From the NCBI GenBank assembly GCA_017452335.1, contig JAFTMP010000040.1, positions 1 through 11,285 of the forward strand: a stretch of 11,285 nt of DNA. Direction: 5' to 3'. The DNA comes from Clostridia bacterium. GTDB taxonomy: Bacteria > Bacillota > Clostridia > Oscillospirales > CAG-272. The notes under the pieces were generated by a model that did not search any database, was not told where the DNA came from, and saw nothing but the letters and a program-made list of their open reading frames with translations. Positions 1 through 6,617 of the stretch are shown one piece after another. The position numbers and the translations under genes were made by a program. The stretch's first letter is position 1. Every line of letters starts with the position of its first letter.

Positions 1-881
1 CAGCCCCTCTTGTCGTGCAAGGAGAGAGCGGAGTAAAGGACAATTTAAGCGGCGTGGAGCGGCCTGTGGAATTTGACGTGCCCCATGCAGGAGAAGAGCA
101 TGTGCAGATCGTACATTCTCTTGCAAAGTGGAAGAGAATGGCGCTGGCGAAATACGGCTTTGCTCCCGGTGAAGGTCTTTATACCGATATGAACGCCATT
201 AGAAGGGACGAGGAGCCCGACTGCCTGCACTCTATTTACGTGGACCAGTGGGACTGGGAAAAGGTGATCACCGAGGACGAACGCACGCTGACGTATCTGA
301 AAAAGGTGGCAGGACAGGTGTTTGGTGCCCTTTCCAGAACCAAGAGCTACATCAACGGTGTGTATCCCGATATGAAATTGAATATCAGCAGGGATTTCTT
401 TACCGTTTCCACCACGGAGCTTTATGAGATGTATCCCGATCTCACGCCCAAGGAACGGGAAAACGCCATTTGTAAAAAGCATGGCTCCGTATTGCTCACT
501 CAAATCGGCGGAAAGCTTCCCAACGGTGAAAAGCACGACGGGCGAGCACCCGACTATGATGACTGGGCACTCAACGGCGATATCCTCATTTGGTATGAGC
601 CTTTAGGGCGTGCCATCGAGCTTTCCTCTATGGGCATCCGCGTGAATAAGGAGTCCTTACTGGCACAGCTCAAGGAAGCAGGCTGTGAGGAGCGGGCAAA
701 GTTACCGTTCCACAGCGCACTGCTGGATGACCGTTTGCCCCTCAGCGTGGGCGGCGGTATCGGTCAGTCCAGAATCTGCATGGTGATCTTGGAAAAGATC
801 CATATTGGGCAGGTTCAGTGCTCCATTTGGGACGGAGAGACCGTTGCCAAGTGTGTAAAAGAGGGCATCAGACTGCTTTAA
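1..881 (+). CDS. asnA: Aspartate--ammonia ligase (AsnA), 5'-truncated
   Basis: AsnA is the ammonia-dependent asparagine synthetase, which makes L-asparagine from L-aspartate, ammonia and ATP in the cytoplasm. It is a homodimer with a class II aminoacyl-tRNA-synthetase-like fold. The reading frame is open from base 3, and its first visible residues (APLVV...DNLSG) align with an internal part of AsnA, so roughly 40 N-terminal residues lie upstream of the window. The GTG at 15 is internal and not the start. Family hallmarks appear in order: KDNLSG, VHSLAKWKR, VDQWDWE, IGGKLPNGEKHD, RAPDYDDW, LNGDIL, ELSSMGIRV, GGGIGQSR and HIGQVQ. The gene ends at TAA 879-881 and runs into a strong terminator, so it is the last gene of its transcript. 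Identification rests on recalled family motifs and is very secure. Confidence 0.97.
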   Translation, partial: APLVVQGESGVKDNLSGVERPVEFDVPHAGEEHVQIVHSLAKWKRMALAKYGFAPGEGLYTDMNAIRRDEEPDCLHSIYVDQWDWEKVITEDERTLTYLKKVAGQVFGALSRTKSYINGVYPDMKLNISRDFFTVSTTELYEMYPDLTPKERENAICKKHGSVLLTQIGGKLPNGEKHDGRAPDYDDWALNGDILIWYEPLGRAIELSSMGIRVNKESLLAQLKEAGCEERAKLPFHSALLDDRLPLSVGGGIGQSRICMVILEKIHIGQVQCSIWDGETVAKCVKEGIRLL

Positions 882-900
882 TGCTTTGTATTTTGATAAC

Positions 901-941
901 AAAAACTCCAAAAGGACGGCATGCGTCCTTTTGGAGTTTTT
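901..941. terminator. Bidirectional intrinsic terminator between convergent genes
   Basis: A perfect 18-bp inverted repeat has arms at 901-918 and 924-941 with a 5-base loop GCATG. The arms carry A-tracts on one side and T-tracts on the other, so each strand reads as a GC-containing stem followed by a U-run. It lies 19 bases after the asnA stop. Its right T-run also touches the stop codon (942-944) of the leftward metallophosphoesterase. It should therefore terminate both converging transcripts. Confidence 0.93.
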
Positions 942-2063
942 TTAAGCTTTTGCGACGGAGGGATCGGCTTTTTGGAAGATCAGATCTAAAATCACGATCT
1001 CGTTGTTGGTAAAGATCCGCAGGGGCGGTCCCCAGTATCCGGCGCCCGAGGTAGTGAGTACTGCACCGTGCCGATAGCGGTTCAGCCCATAGGAATAACG
1101 GCTTTTCATTTTGGAAACGATGTTTCCGGGAAATGTTTGTCCGTTATGGGTATGTCCGCAGAGCACCAGATCCGCGCCTGCTTTAATCAGTTCTTCGCCC
1201 TCTTTTGGATTATGACACAGGACGATGCGCGCACCGTCGGTGCTTTGGAAGAGCGTTTCTTGCTTCATGCGCTCTTTTTCATGAACCTCGGAGCGTCCGA
1301 TCAAGGTGAACAGCGCAAACGAGCGTGCTTCGTCGTGTAGCAGGGTAAAGCCTGTTCGGTCAATAAATCGGTAAAAGGACGGATCGTTTGCGGCGTACAG
1401 ATCGTGATTGCCCATGCACAGATAGACCCCTTGGGGAGCGTCGATGCTTTTTAAAAGCGTCGGCGCCTCTTTTTTTTCGGAAAGCTCGGACATGTCGCTG
1501 TCAAGCAGATCTCCCGCGATGAAAACGTAATGAGGGGCAGCGTTGTTGACTGCACCGACCAGGCGCTTCAAAAATGCCTTGGTGGAAAAGTACCCCAAAT
1601 GCAAATCGGAAAGCAGCACGGCGCGGGTCTGTCCCTCCTTGCCGTCCTTGCAGGGCAGAACGATGGTGTAGTGCCGCTTTTTGATGATCCGTGCATTCAG
1701 TGCGCCCCAAAGGAGAATAAAAAACCAGACGGTGGCAGTAAGTGCACTCATAACGGGCAGAGAAACTGTAAACGCCCCCGTGAAATAGGAAAGAACGCAG
1801 AGAAGGGCATCAAGCACCAACAGGATCAGCAGATAGAGGTACGGTCCCGTGACCGCTTCGCCCACGCGGTGCACATAAGTGCGTACCTTCCCCGCAGGCA
1901 ATGCCGCCGCCAGGGGAAGCAGAGGCGGGGGAAAAAGGAGGATCAGCGACAGGAGCAGTTGAAGGGGGAGGGGGAGTCCTCCCGGCAGGGCAAGGTTCAG
2001 CGCCCAAATAGTGAAGATCAATACCCCAACGCCCAGGGGAATAACTAAGATTTTTTTGAACAT
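942..2063 (-). CDS. Membrane-anchored calcineurin-like metallophosphoesterase (YkuE/YaeI type)
   Basis: This 373-aa protein belongs to the calcineurin-like metallophosphoesterase superfamily, whose members use two metal ions to hydrolyse phosphoesters. The canonical motifs are all present: SDLHLG (D153, H155), GDLLD (D185), GNHD (218-221), a lone catalytic-type H284 in LCHNPKEGE, and GHTHNGQ (303-309). About 120 N-terminal residues contain roughly four hydrophobic segments (about 4-26, 33-55, 75-95 and 97-120), so the catalytic domain is probably tethered to the membrane. Its side of the membrane cannot be fixed from sequence. The start ATG (2061-2063) is preceded by AAGGA at good spacing. 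Close relatives such as YkuE and YaeI act on phospholipid-like substrates such as UDP-diacylglucosamine or have unclear targets, so the substrate here is not assigned. The gene is leftward, 93 bases downstream of the protease gene. Confidence 0.9.
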   Translation of the reverse strand: MFKKILVIPLGVGVLIFTIWALNLALPGGLPLPLQLLLSLILLFPPPLLPLAAALPAGKVRTYVHRVGEAVTGPYLYLLILLVLDALLCVLSYFTGAFTVSLPVMSALTATVWFFILLWGALNARIIKKRHYTIVLPCKDGKEGQTRAVLLSDLHLGYFSTKAFLKRLVGAVNNAAPHYVFIAGDLLDSDMSELSEKKEAPTLLKSIDAPQGVYLCMGNHDLYAANDPSFYRFIDRTGFTLLHDEARSFALFTLIGRSEVHEKERMKQETLFQSTDGARIVLCHNPKEGEELIKAGADLVLCGHTHNGQTFPGNIVSKMKSRYSYGLNRYRHGAVLTTSGAGYWGPPLRIFTNNEIVILDLIFQKADPSVAKA

Positions 2064-2137
2064 AAATCAGATCCTTGAATTCTTTTTTATCTACAGTAAG
2101 TTTTCCATGACTTTCAAAAATCATGCATACAGCTCTT

Positions 2138-2165
2138 GCTTTTTGAAGGGTATCCTTCAAGAAGC
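2138..2165 (-). other. Hairpin overlapping the protease stop codon
   Basis: A 12-bp inverted repeat has arms at 2138-2149 and 2154-2165 (one G-U type mismatch) and a 4-base loop. On the minus strand it includes the TGA stop (2157-2159) of the protease gene. It is followed by AAGAGC rather than a U-tract, so it is not a classical intrinsic terminator. It may protect the mRNA 3' end, help a factor-dependent terminator, or partly attenuate readthrough into the downstream phosphoesterase gene. Confidence 0.45.
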
Positions 2166-4565
2166 AGTGCTGAGGAGGGTGAGCAAATAGGTGACATCAA
2201 AGATGGTGGTTTGCTGATCGTTATTTAGATCCGGAGAGCTGCCAAGGGTGTCTAAAGCGATGGTTCCCGAAAGGTAGGTGAGCAGTTTGGTTACATCGCC
2301 AATGGTAATGGTATTGTCACCGTCTAAATCACCGTGCGGGGCGGTGAAGAGCACCGTGCAGGTATGATCACAGTAAACACATTGTGCCCCAAGCGCTCCA
2401 AAGCTTGTCATGGTTGCGGGCTTTGCCGGGATACCGGTGCCGGTGCATGTATGAAGGGTGGGATCAATGGGCAGGGTCGTTGCGGAAATGGCGTGACAGC
2501 CGCTTACCGAGCAGTAGCGGTAGCCGCTGCCTGCGCTTACACAGTTTCCGCTAAAAACGCTCAGATAGGCACCGGTGTAGCGGTGGGTGTGGGTGCTCAT
2601 GGATGTATGTGTGGCATAAAAATCCAGCGGATTACTGCCCGAAACGCCGGTGTCGGTATAGATCGGAACGCCGTCAAGACAGATCTCGATCTTCAAGGTA
2701 TAGCTTCCTTTTTTGGGTAGCCACCCTTGATCTGCTACGGGCAGGCGCACCAGAACACTGTTTGTGAACTCATAAAAGGAGCTGGGCTGAAATTCGTAGG
2801 TGGTGCCGTTTACCGTAATGCGGTAGGTGTAGGGGTAGTTTCCGTTTTTTAGCAGCTCGGTGTTATAAAGCGTGGGATCTACCGATGCTTTGGGCAGAGA
2901 AAGAACATACAGACAAGAGCCTTCCCCGCTCCAATACTCGTAGCAATAGGTGCTCATGGTAACGCTCTTGTTTTTGGGTGTGACGCCGCTGACCTTCACG
3001 GAATGATCCCTGTCGAGCACCAGGGTGTATACACCGTCGACGGCGTCGATACGGGTACCATTGCAGGTTACCGAAAGCTTGCTTGCCTGATAGCCGCTTT
3101 GGAGATTCAGTGAGAAGCGGTAAAGCGTTTTCGTGGCAGAATAAGGCAGTCCTTCGATGTTTTCAATGCTTACCCCCTCGGGCAGATCAAAGGATACTCG
3201 TTTAAGGGTACTGAGTGAATAGGAGGTGCTTGTGCCGCCCGAAAGCGTGTCGGAACAGCTTTTGCTAAAGAGCACCGCACCGTTGGCGTCATGCAGTGCC
3301 AGCTTGCTGACCGTGACGCTTGCCCCGCTGTCGGTGGTGATGCGCATGCCAAGGATACAGTCCTCAAGGCGGCTTTCCGCGGGGAGCTTTTCAAGCAGCT
3401 CCTGGTAGTTGAAGGCAAGTGTGCCCGTGGCAGAGGTGGTTTTACCGTAGAAATTTACATTCGAATAGGGGCGTGCCCACTCTTGAGAAAACATGTAGGG
3501 GGTATACTCCATAGTGTTTCCCGCAAGGTCACTGGCGGTCAGAGTGATGCTAAAACCGTCGCGGTTGGCGGTGGTCAGCTTGACCTCTGCCAAATATGCA
3601 GGGGCACCGATATCTAAATCGGTTCTCCAGTCAAGGAAGCACATTTGGTCCATGGTCCAGGTGCGATCCCCGAAATTGAGCGCAGAGTACGCCGATTTCA
3701 GATTTAAGGCGTCGTACATCAGCCAGGTATACCCCTGATCCTGCCAGCTTTTTCCCCAGGAGTTTGCCACAAGGAAGGCGCCCTTGAGGGTGACGCCGTT
3801 TACCTTGCAGGTGATCTCGTCATCATATCCCACAATAGACACTTGATGCCCTCCCGAGGAAACTTCCTTGGAATAGCAAATGGCATGCTCTCCCTTTTTG
3901 CCATAGGTGCCCACACCTGAGATGGTGGTATATTGCCATTTGGAGGGATATCCTCCCGTAACCACCACGTTTCCGTCATCCAACGCACTTTTAATCTTTT
4001 CAAGAAGCGCAATACCGGCAGTGTTTGTGGTGATCTCAAAATTATAGGGCGCTTTATTGAGCCAGATCTGTTCGTAATTCTTAATACGATAGTTTTGGGC
4101 AAGGCGCCAATAGCCGTCAATGGTAGCCCAGTCGCTTGCCATGGCGTTGTTTTGCGCGCCGCCGTATTGGTCGTAGGTAAAGGCGCTGTAGGATTGGGTA
4201 ACCGTTCCTTGCTCCTTTAAAATCTCATATACCCACGCGGTGCCTGCACCTGCCAGGTTGTAGGTGAAGCGGGGAGAAAAGAGATATTGCGCTTTTCCCG
4301 AGGAAGGGTTAAAGGTGCTTGTCGGGTCAAGAGCATGGATGTAGCGGGAATAGGCATTGGTAAACTGGGTATAGGTGATCGCCATGGAGGCACAGCATCC
4401 CAGCGCTCCTTGGTTTCCGATGGGAGGCAGATGGATGCTTTCTCTCAAATCCACTGCCGATGGCAATTGGTCAGCGGCAGTATTGGGGAGCGGTGCAAAC
4501 AGGGGAAGAGAAAGGACGGTGAACAGCAGGGCAAGAACTGCGGATAATATCTTTTTCATAACCAT
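2157..4565 (-). CDS. Secreted papain-like (C1A) cysteine protease with C-terminal dockerin
   Basis: This is an 802-aa exported protein. The start is ATG 4563-4565 because AAGGAG sits 7 bases before it; a longer in-frame reading to 4595 lacks a ribosome site. Residues 1-31 form a signal peptide (MVMKK, a long hydrophobic run, then NTAA). The papain-like domain spans about 35-300: oxyanion Q52 and nucleophile C58 in NQGALGCCAS, H240 in GGHQVSIVGYDD, and N268 in ANSWGKSW. The usual Trp after the catalytic Cys is Ala59. The middle (about 310-670) is beta-rich and unrecognised. Residues about 670-743 are Cys/His-rich and start from a HTHRYTG motif. The last 59 residues are a type I-like dockerin with two calcium loops, DLDGDNTITIGD (746-757) and DLNNDQQTTIFD (779-790), each followed by a helix. 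It should be secreted and docked onto a cohesin-bearing scaffoldin. The substrate is unknown. Confidence 0.9.
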   Translation of the reverse strand: MVMKKILSAVLALLFTVLSLPLFAPLPNTAADQLPSAVDLRESIHLPPIGNQGALGCCASMAITYTQFTNAYSRYIHALDPTSTFNPSSGKAQYLFSPRFTYNLAGAGTAWVYEILKEQGTVTQSYSAFTYDQYGGAQNNAMASDWATIDGYWRLAQNYRIKNYEQIWLNKAPYNFEITTNTAGIALLEKIKSALDDGNVVVTGGYPSKWQYTTISGVGTYGKKGEHAICYSKEVSSGGHQVSIVGYDDEITCKVNGVTLKGAFLVANSWGKSWQDQGYTWLMYDALNLKSAYSALNFGDRTWTMDQMCFLDWRTDLDIGAPAYLAEVKLTTANRDGFSITLTASDLAGNTMEYTPYMFSQEWARPYSNVNFYGKTTSATGTLAFNYQELLEKLPAESRLEDCILGMRITTDSGASVTVSKLALHDANGAVLFSKSCSDTLSGGTSTSYSLSTLKRVSFDLPEGVSIENIEGLPYSATKTLYRFSLNLQSGYQASKLSVTCNGTRIDAVDGVYTLVLDRDHSVKVSGVTPKNKSVTMSTYCYEYWSGEGSCLYVLSLPKASVDPTLYNTELLKNGNYPYTYRITVNGTTYEFQPSSFYEFTNSVLVRLPVADQGWLPKKGSYTLKIEICLDGVPIYTDTGVSGSNPLDFYATHTSMSTHTHRYTGAYLSVFSGNCVSAGSGYRYCSVSGCHAISATTLPIDPTLHTCTGTGIPAKPATMTSFGALGAQCVYCDHTCTVLFTAPHGDLDGDNTITIGDVTKLLTYLSGTIALDTLGSSPDLNNDQQTTIFDVTYLLTLLSTAS

Positions 4566-4608
4566 ATACACACTCCTTAAAACACGAGGCGGCAAAAGCT
4601 TTCATTTC

Positions 4609-4640
4609 ATTATAGCACAAAAAGAGATGCGCTTTGTAAA
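4609..4640 (-). promoter_or_regulatory. Promoter of the dockerin protease gene
   Basis: On the minus strand TGCTATAAT forms a perfect extended -10 (TATAAT at 4614-4609, TGC at 4617-4615), about 44 bases upstream of the ATG at 4565. The -35 is weak: TACAAA at 18-bp spacing (4638-4633) or TTTACA at a too-long 20-bp spacing. An extended -10 can compensate for a poor -35. Confidence 0.7.
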
Positions 4641-4644
4641 GTTT

Positions 4645-4654
4645 TTGTTAACAA
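4645..4654. promoter_or_regulatory. Palindrome TTGTTAACAA upstream of the protease promoter
   Basis: This is a perfect 10-bp palindrome directly upstream of the protease -35 region and between the two divergent promoters. Such a site could bind a dimeric regulator, but no regulator is identifiable from it. It is short enough that chance cannot be excluded. Confidence 0.3.
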
Positions 4655-4692
4655 CGGCACCGTGGAGCATGGTATTGTGGAAAACTCCGTGA

Positions 4693-4729
4693 AAGTGTGC
4701 CACTTATCCTGTTTTGGAAATGATACAAT
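4693..4729 (+). promoter_or_regulatory. Candidate promoter of the phage operon with overlapping inverted repeat
   Basis: TGATACAAT (4721-4729) is an extended -10 with one mismatch to TATAAT, about 50 bases before the first phage gene. No good -35 is present at 16-18 bp spacing. That position is occupied by the end of the inverted repeat AAGTG-TGC-CACTT (4693-4705). An operator over the -35 would fit a repressed or activator-dependent promoter. This reading is inferred from position only. Confidence 0.4.
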
Positions 4730-4751
4730 ATTCTTGCAGGTGAAAAGCAGA

Positions 4752-4763
4752 GCTTTTAAAAGC
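4752..4763. repeat. Palindrome GCTTTTAAAAGC in the phage operon leader
   Basis: This is a perfect 12-bp palindrome between the candidate -10 and the AAAGGAGG ribosome site of the first phage gene. It could be an operator within the leader. It is A/T-rich in the middle, so it may also be chance. Confidence 0.3.
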
Positions 4764-4779
4764 AAGCAAAGGAGGAATC

Positions 4780-5040
4780 GTGGCAAAAAGAAAAAAGAGA
4801 AAATGGGATAGAGAGGAGATCCTCAGCAGACTCTTGGATATTGCAGAGGATGCCCATCGGGCAACGATCAGCGAGCGGATCGGCAAAAACGGCGAAGCGT
4901 TAACGGAATACGATACCCGCTGTGCCACCATTGAGCTAAAGGCGCTGGAATGTGCCGTGAAGTTAGCGGGTATTGATTTGCCAAAGACGGAGGAGATTTG
5001 CATCACGCTGGACGAAGAAAGCAAGGATCTGGCACAGTGA
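4780..5040 (+). CDS. Putative terminase small subunit (short)
   Basis: An 86-aa protein starts at GTG 4780, preceded by AAAGGAGG (4768-4775) at 4-base spacing. The N-terminus is strongly basic (MAKRKKRKW), followed by mostly helical charged sequence and an acidic C-terminus (EESKDLAQ). No DNA-binding motif is recognisable by eye. The call rests on position: it lies immediately before terL, sharing a GTGA overlap with it, and small, basic, helical proteins there usually recognise the phage DNA and regulate TerL. It is shorter than most small terminases (typically about 120-270 aa), so it could be a reduced version retaining mainly the oligomerisation or TerL-contact part. Alternatively it is an unrelated small phage protein. 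Confidence 0.6.
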   Translation: MAKRKKRKWDREEILSRLLDIAEDAHRATISERIGKNGEALTEYDTRCATIELKALECAVKLAGIDLPKTEEICITLDEESKDLAQ

Positions 5041-6383
5041 AGAGACGCTTTTTAGGGACCCCCAATGCCAAGCAACGGGAATTTTTGAAGGCTACGGAGC
5101 GCTACGTGGCGTACGGCGGGGCAAGAGGGGGTGGGAAAAGCTGGGCGGTGCGCTGTAAGGCGATGCTTCTTGCACTGCGCTACCGGGGCTGTCGAATACT
5201 GATCCTTCGAAGGACTCTTGGGGAACTGCAGGAAAATCACATTCGCCCTCTTTGTGAGAGCCTTGGGGACGTGGCAAGCTACAGCGATGGCAAAAAACGC
5301 TTTACCTTTGCAAACGGTTCGGTGATCCTTTGCGGATACTGTGCCAAAAGCAGAGATCTTCAGCGCTATCAAGGGCAGGAATATGATTTTATTTTCATAG
5401 ACGAGGCAACACAGATGGAGGAATATGTGTTTTCGGCTTTGAAGGGATGCTTGCGGGGAACCAACGGCTTTCCCAAGCGCATCTATCTGACCTGCAACCC
5501 AGGGGGCGTGGGACACGGCTGGGTGAAGCGGCTGTTTATTGATCGGAAATTTAAAGAGGGCGAGGATCCAAAGGATTACCGTTTTATCAGCGCCAGGCTC
5601 TCCGACAATCTGATCCTGCAGGAGCAGGATCCCGAATATGTTAAAGCCCTTGAAAGCTTGCCGTCGGATATGAAGAGGGCGTGGCTTGACGGATGCTGGG
5701 ATCTGTTTGAAGGACAGTATTTTGAGGAGTTTTCAAGGGAAGTGCATAGCTGTGAACCCTTTGAAATTCCACAAGACTATCGGCGGTATATGGCGTTTGA
5801 CTACGGTCTTGATATGCTTGCCTGCCTTTGGATCGCCCATGATGGGCACGGACGCTTCTTTGTATACAGAGAATTGCATCGTCCGGGATTGATCGTGAGC
5901 GAGGCGGCAAAGCTGATGCAGGAATACACCATGGGAGAGCATATTGAAGAAATCTATATGCCCCCCGATATGCATTCCAGGCAAAAGGACAGCGGTGTGA
6001 CCATGGCGGAGCTTTTTGCAAGAGGGGGAATTCGGGGCGTGTGTGCCGATAACAGAAGAGTTCCCGGATGGCTTGCGGTGAAGGAGCTATTGCATCCTGT
6101 GGATGACGGGGCAGGTGAAATGACTCCTGCCCTTCAAATCTTTAAGAATTGCACCACGCTGATCTCTCATTTGCCGGCGCTTCGACGCGATGACAAAAAC
6201 GGAAGCGATGTTTCTCTTCATCCCCATGAGATCACCCACATTTGCGATGCACTGCGCTATTTTGCACTATCCTTCAAGATGTGCGAAAAAAAGGAAAAAA
6301 CAACAGAGGATCCCTTAGCTCTTGCCAAAAGGCGGGCCTTTGCAAAGGCGGCAAGAGGAACGAAGGGGCATCGCTGTTTTTGA
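5037..6383 (+). CDS. terL: Phage terminase large subunit (TerL)
   Basis: TerL is the ATP-driven motor and nuclease that cuts concatemeric DNA and pumps it through the portal into the prohead. The 448-aa frame starts at GTG 5037, which overlaps the TGA of the preceding gene (GTGA), with AAGGA 9 bases upstream. An in-frame ATG at 4998 lies inside the upstream gene and is not preferred. The N-terminal ATPase shows Walker A GGARGGGKS (27-35), Walker B FIFIDEAT (D122, E123) and coupling motif LTCNPGG (151-157). The C-terminal RNase H-like nuclease shows three acidic residues: D255 in MAFDYG, D311 in PPDMHSR and D404 in HICDALRYF. All catalytic elements look intact and the length is normal. The C-terminal tail is basic, ending KGHRCF. 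Confidence 0.96.
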   Translation: MKRRFLGTPNAKQREFLKATERYVAYGGARGGGKSWAVRCKAMLLALRYRGCRILILRRTLGELQENHIRPLCESLGDVASYSDGKKRFTFANGSVILCGYCAKSRDLQRYQGQEYDFIFIDEATQMEEYVFSALKGCLRGTNGFPKRIYLTCNPGGVGHGWVKRLFIDRKFKEGEDPKDYRFISARLSDNLILQEQDPEYVKALESLPSDMKRAWLDGCWDLFEGQYFEEFSREVHSCEPFEIPQDYRRYMAFDYGLDMLACLWIAHDGHGRFFVYRELHRPGLIVSEAAKLMQEYTMGEHIEEIYMPPDMHSRQKDSGVTMAELFARGGIRGVCADNRRVPGWLAVKELLHPVDDGAGEMTPALQIFKNCTTLISHLPALRRDDKNGSDVSLHPHEITHICDALRYFALSFKMCEKKEKTTEDPLALAKRRAFAKAARGTKGHRCF

Positions 6384-6437
6384 GTTGCTTTGCTTTTTAC
6401 CTGTAAAAAAAGAACGACCAAAGAAAGGAGTGTGCAG

Positions 6438-6611
6438 ATGATTGCTTTGATCGGGAAGGAATGGGGATACGACCCTTCGGGTCAGCCTGTTCAGTATCAT
6501 ATCTATTGGGCGTCGTGCTCTGACGCTTTGCCCGAGGATGCGCCCGTGGGGAGCAGAGCAGTTTTGGAGGATGGCAAAACTGTTTTAAAAGGCTCTGCCG
6601 GGTGGACGTAA
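6438..6611 (+). CDS. Small phage protein of unknown function (57 aa)
   Basis: The start is ATG 6438 because AAAGGAG (6424-6430) lies 7 bases upstream; a longer in-frame reading to 6390 has no ribosome site. The sequence is aromatic-rich (WGYDPSG, YHIYWAS) and contains the string LPEDAPVGSRAVLEDG, ending in GW. Small phage proteins with an LP..A..GS.A...D....W pattern are common near head and tail genes and are usually small beta-rich proteins of unknown role. That resemblance is by eye only. The next gene begins 6 bases after its stop, so the two are probably translationally coupled. Confidence 0.7.
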   Translation: MIALIGKEWGYDPSGQPVQYHIYWASCSDALPEDAPVGSRAVLEDGKTVLKGSAGWT

Positions 6612-6617
6612 GGGCGG

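Noticed and set aside
15..17. GTG at 15 as the start of asnA
   Set aside because: The frame is open to the window edge and the residues before it match AsnA internal sequence; about 40 N-terminal residues are missing.
1530..2048. Rightward 172-aa ORF
   Set aside because: Antisense to the metallophosphoesterase; low-complexity basic sequence with no ribosome site, a shadow of the real gene.
2070..2120. Promoter for the metallophosphoesterase on the minus strand (TTGAAA and an A/T-rich -10)
   Set aside because: The -35-like TTGAAA is acceptable but the -10 candidates at 17-18 bp match TATAAT poorly.
2106..2125. Small inverted repeat CATGA...TCATG
   Set aside because: Only five base pairs around a 10-base loop; likely chance.
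4566..4595. N-terminal extension of the protease to 4595
   Set aside because: The AAGGAG ribosome site lies inside this extension, and the signal peptide begins properly at MVMKK from 4565.
4704..5024. Leftward 106-aa ORF antisense to the terminase small subunit
   Set aside because: Composition is that of a reverse-frame shadow, and it runs across the phage promoter and ribosome site.
4998..5036. ATG 4998 as TerL start
   Set aside because: It lies within the upstream gene without a good ribosome site; GTG 5037 has AAGGA at 9 bases and a GTGA overlap.
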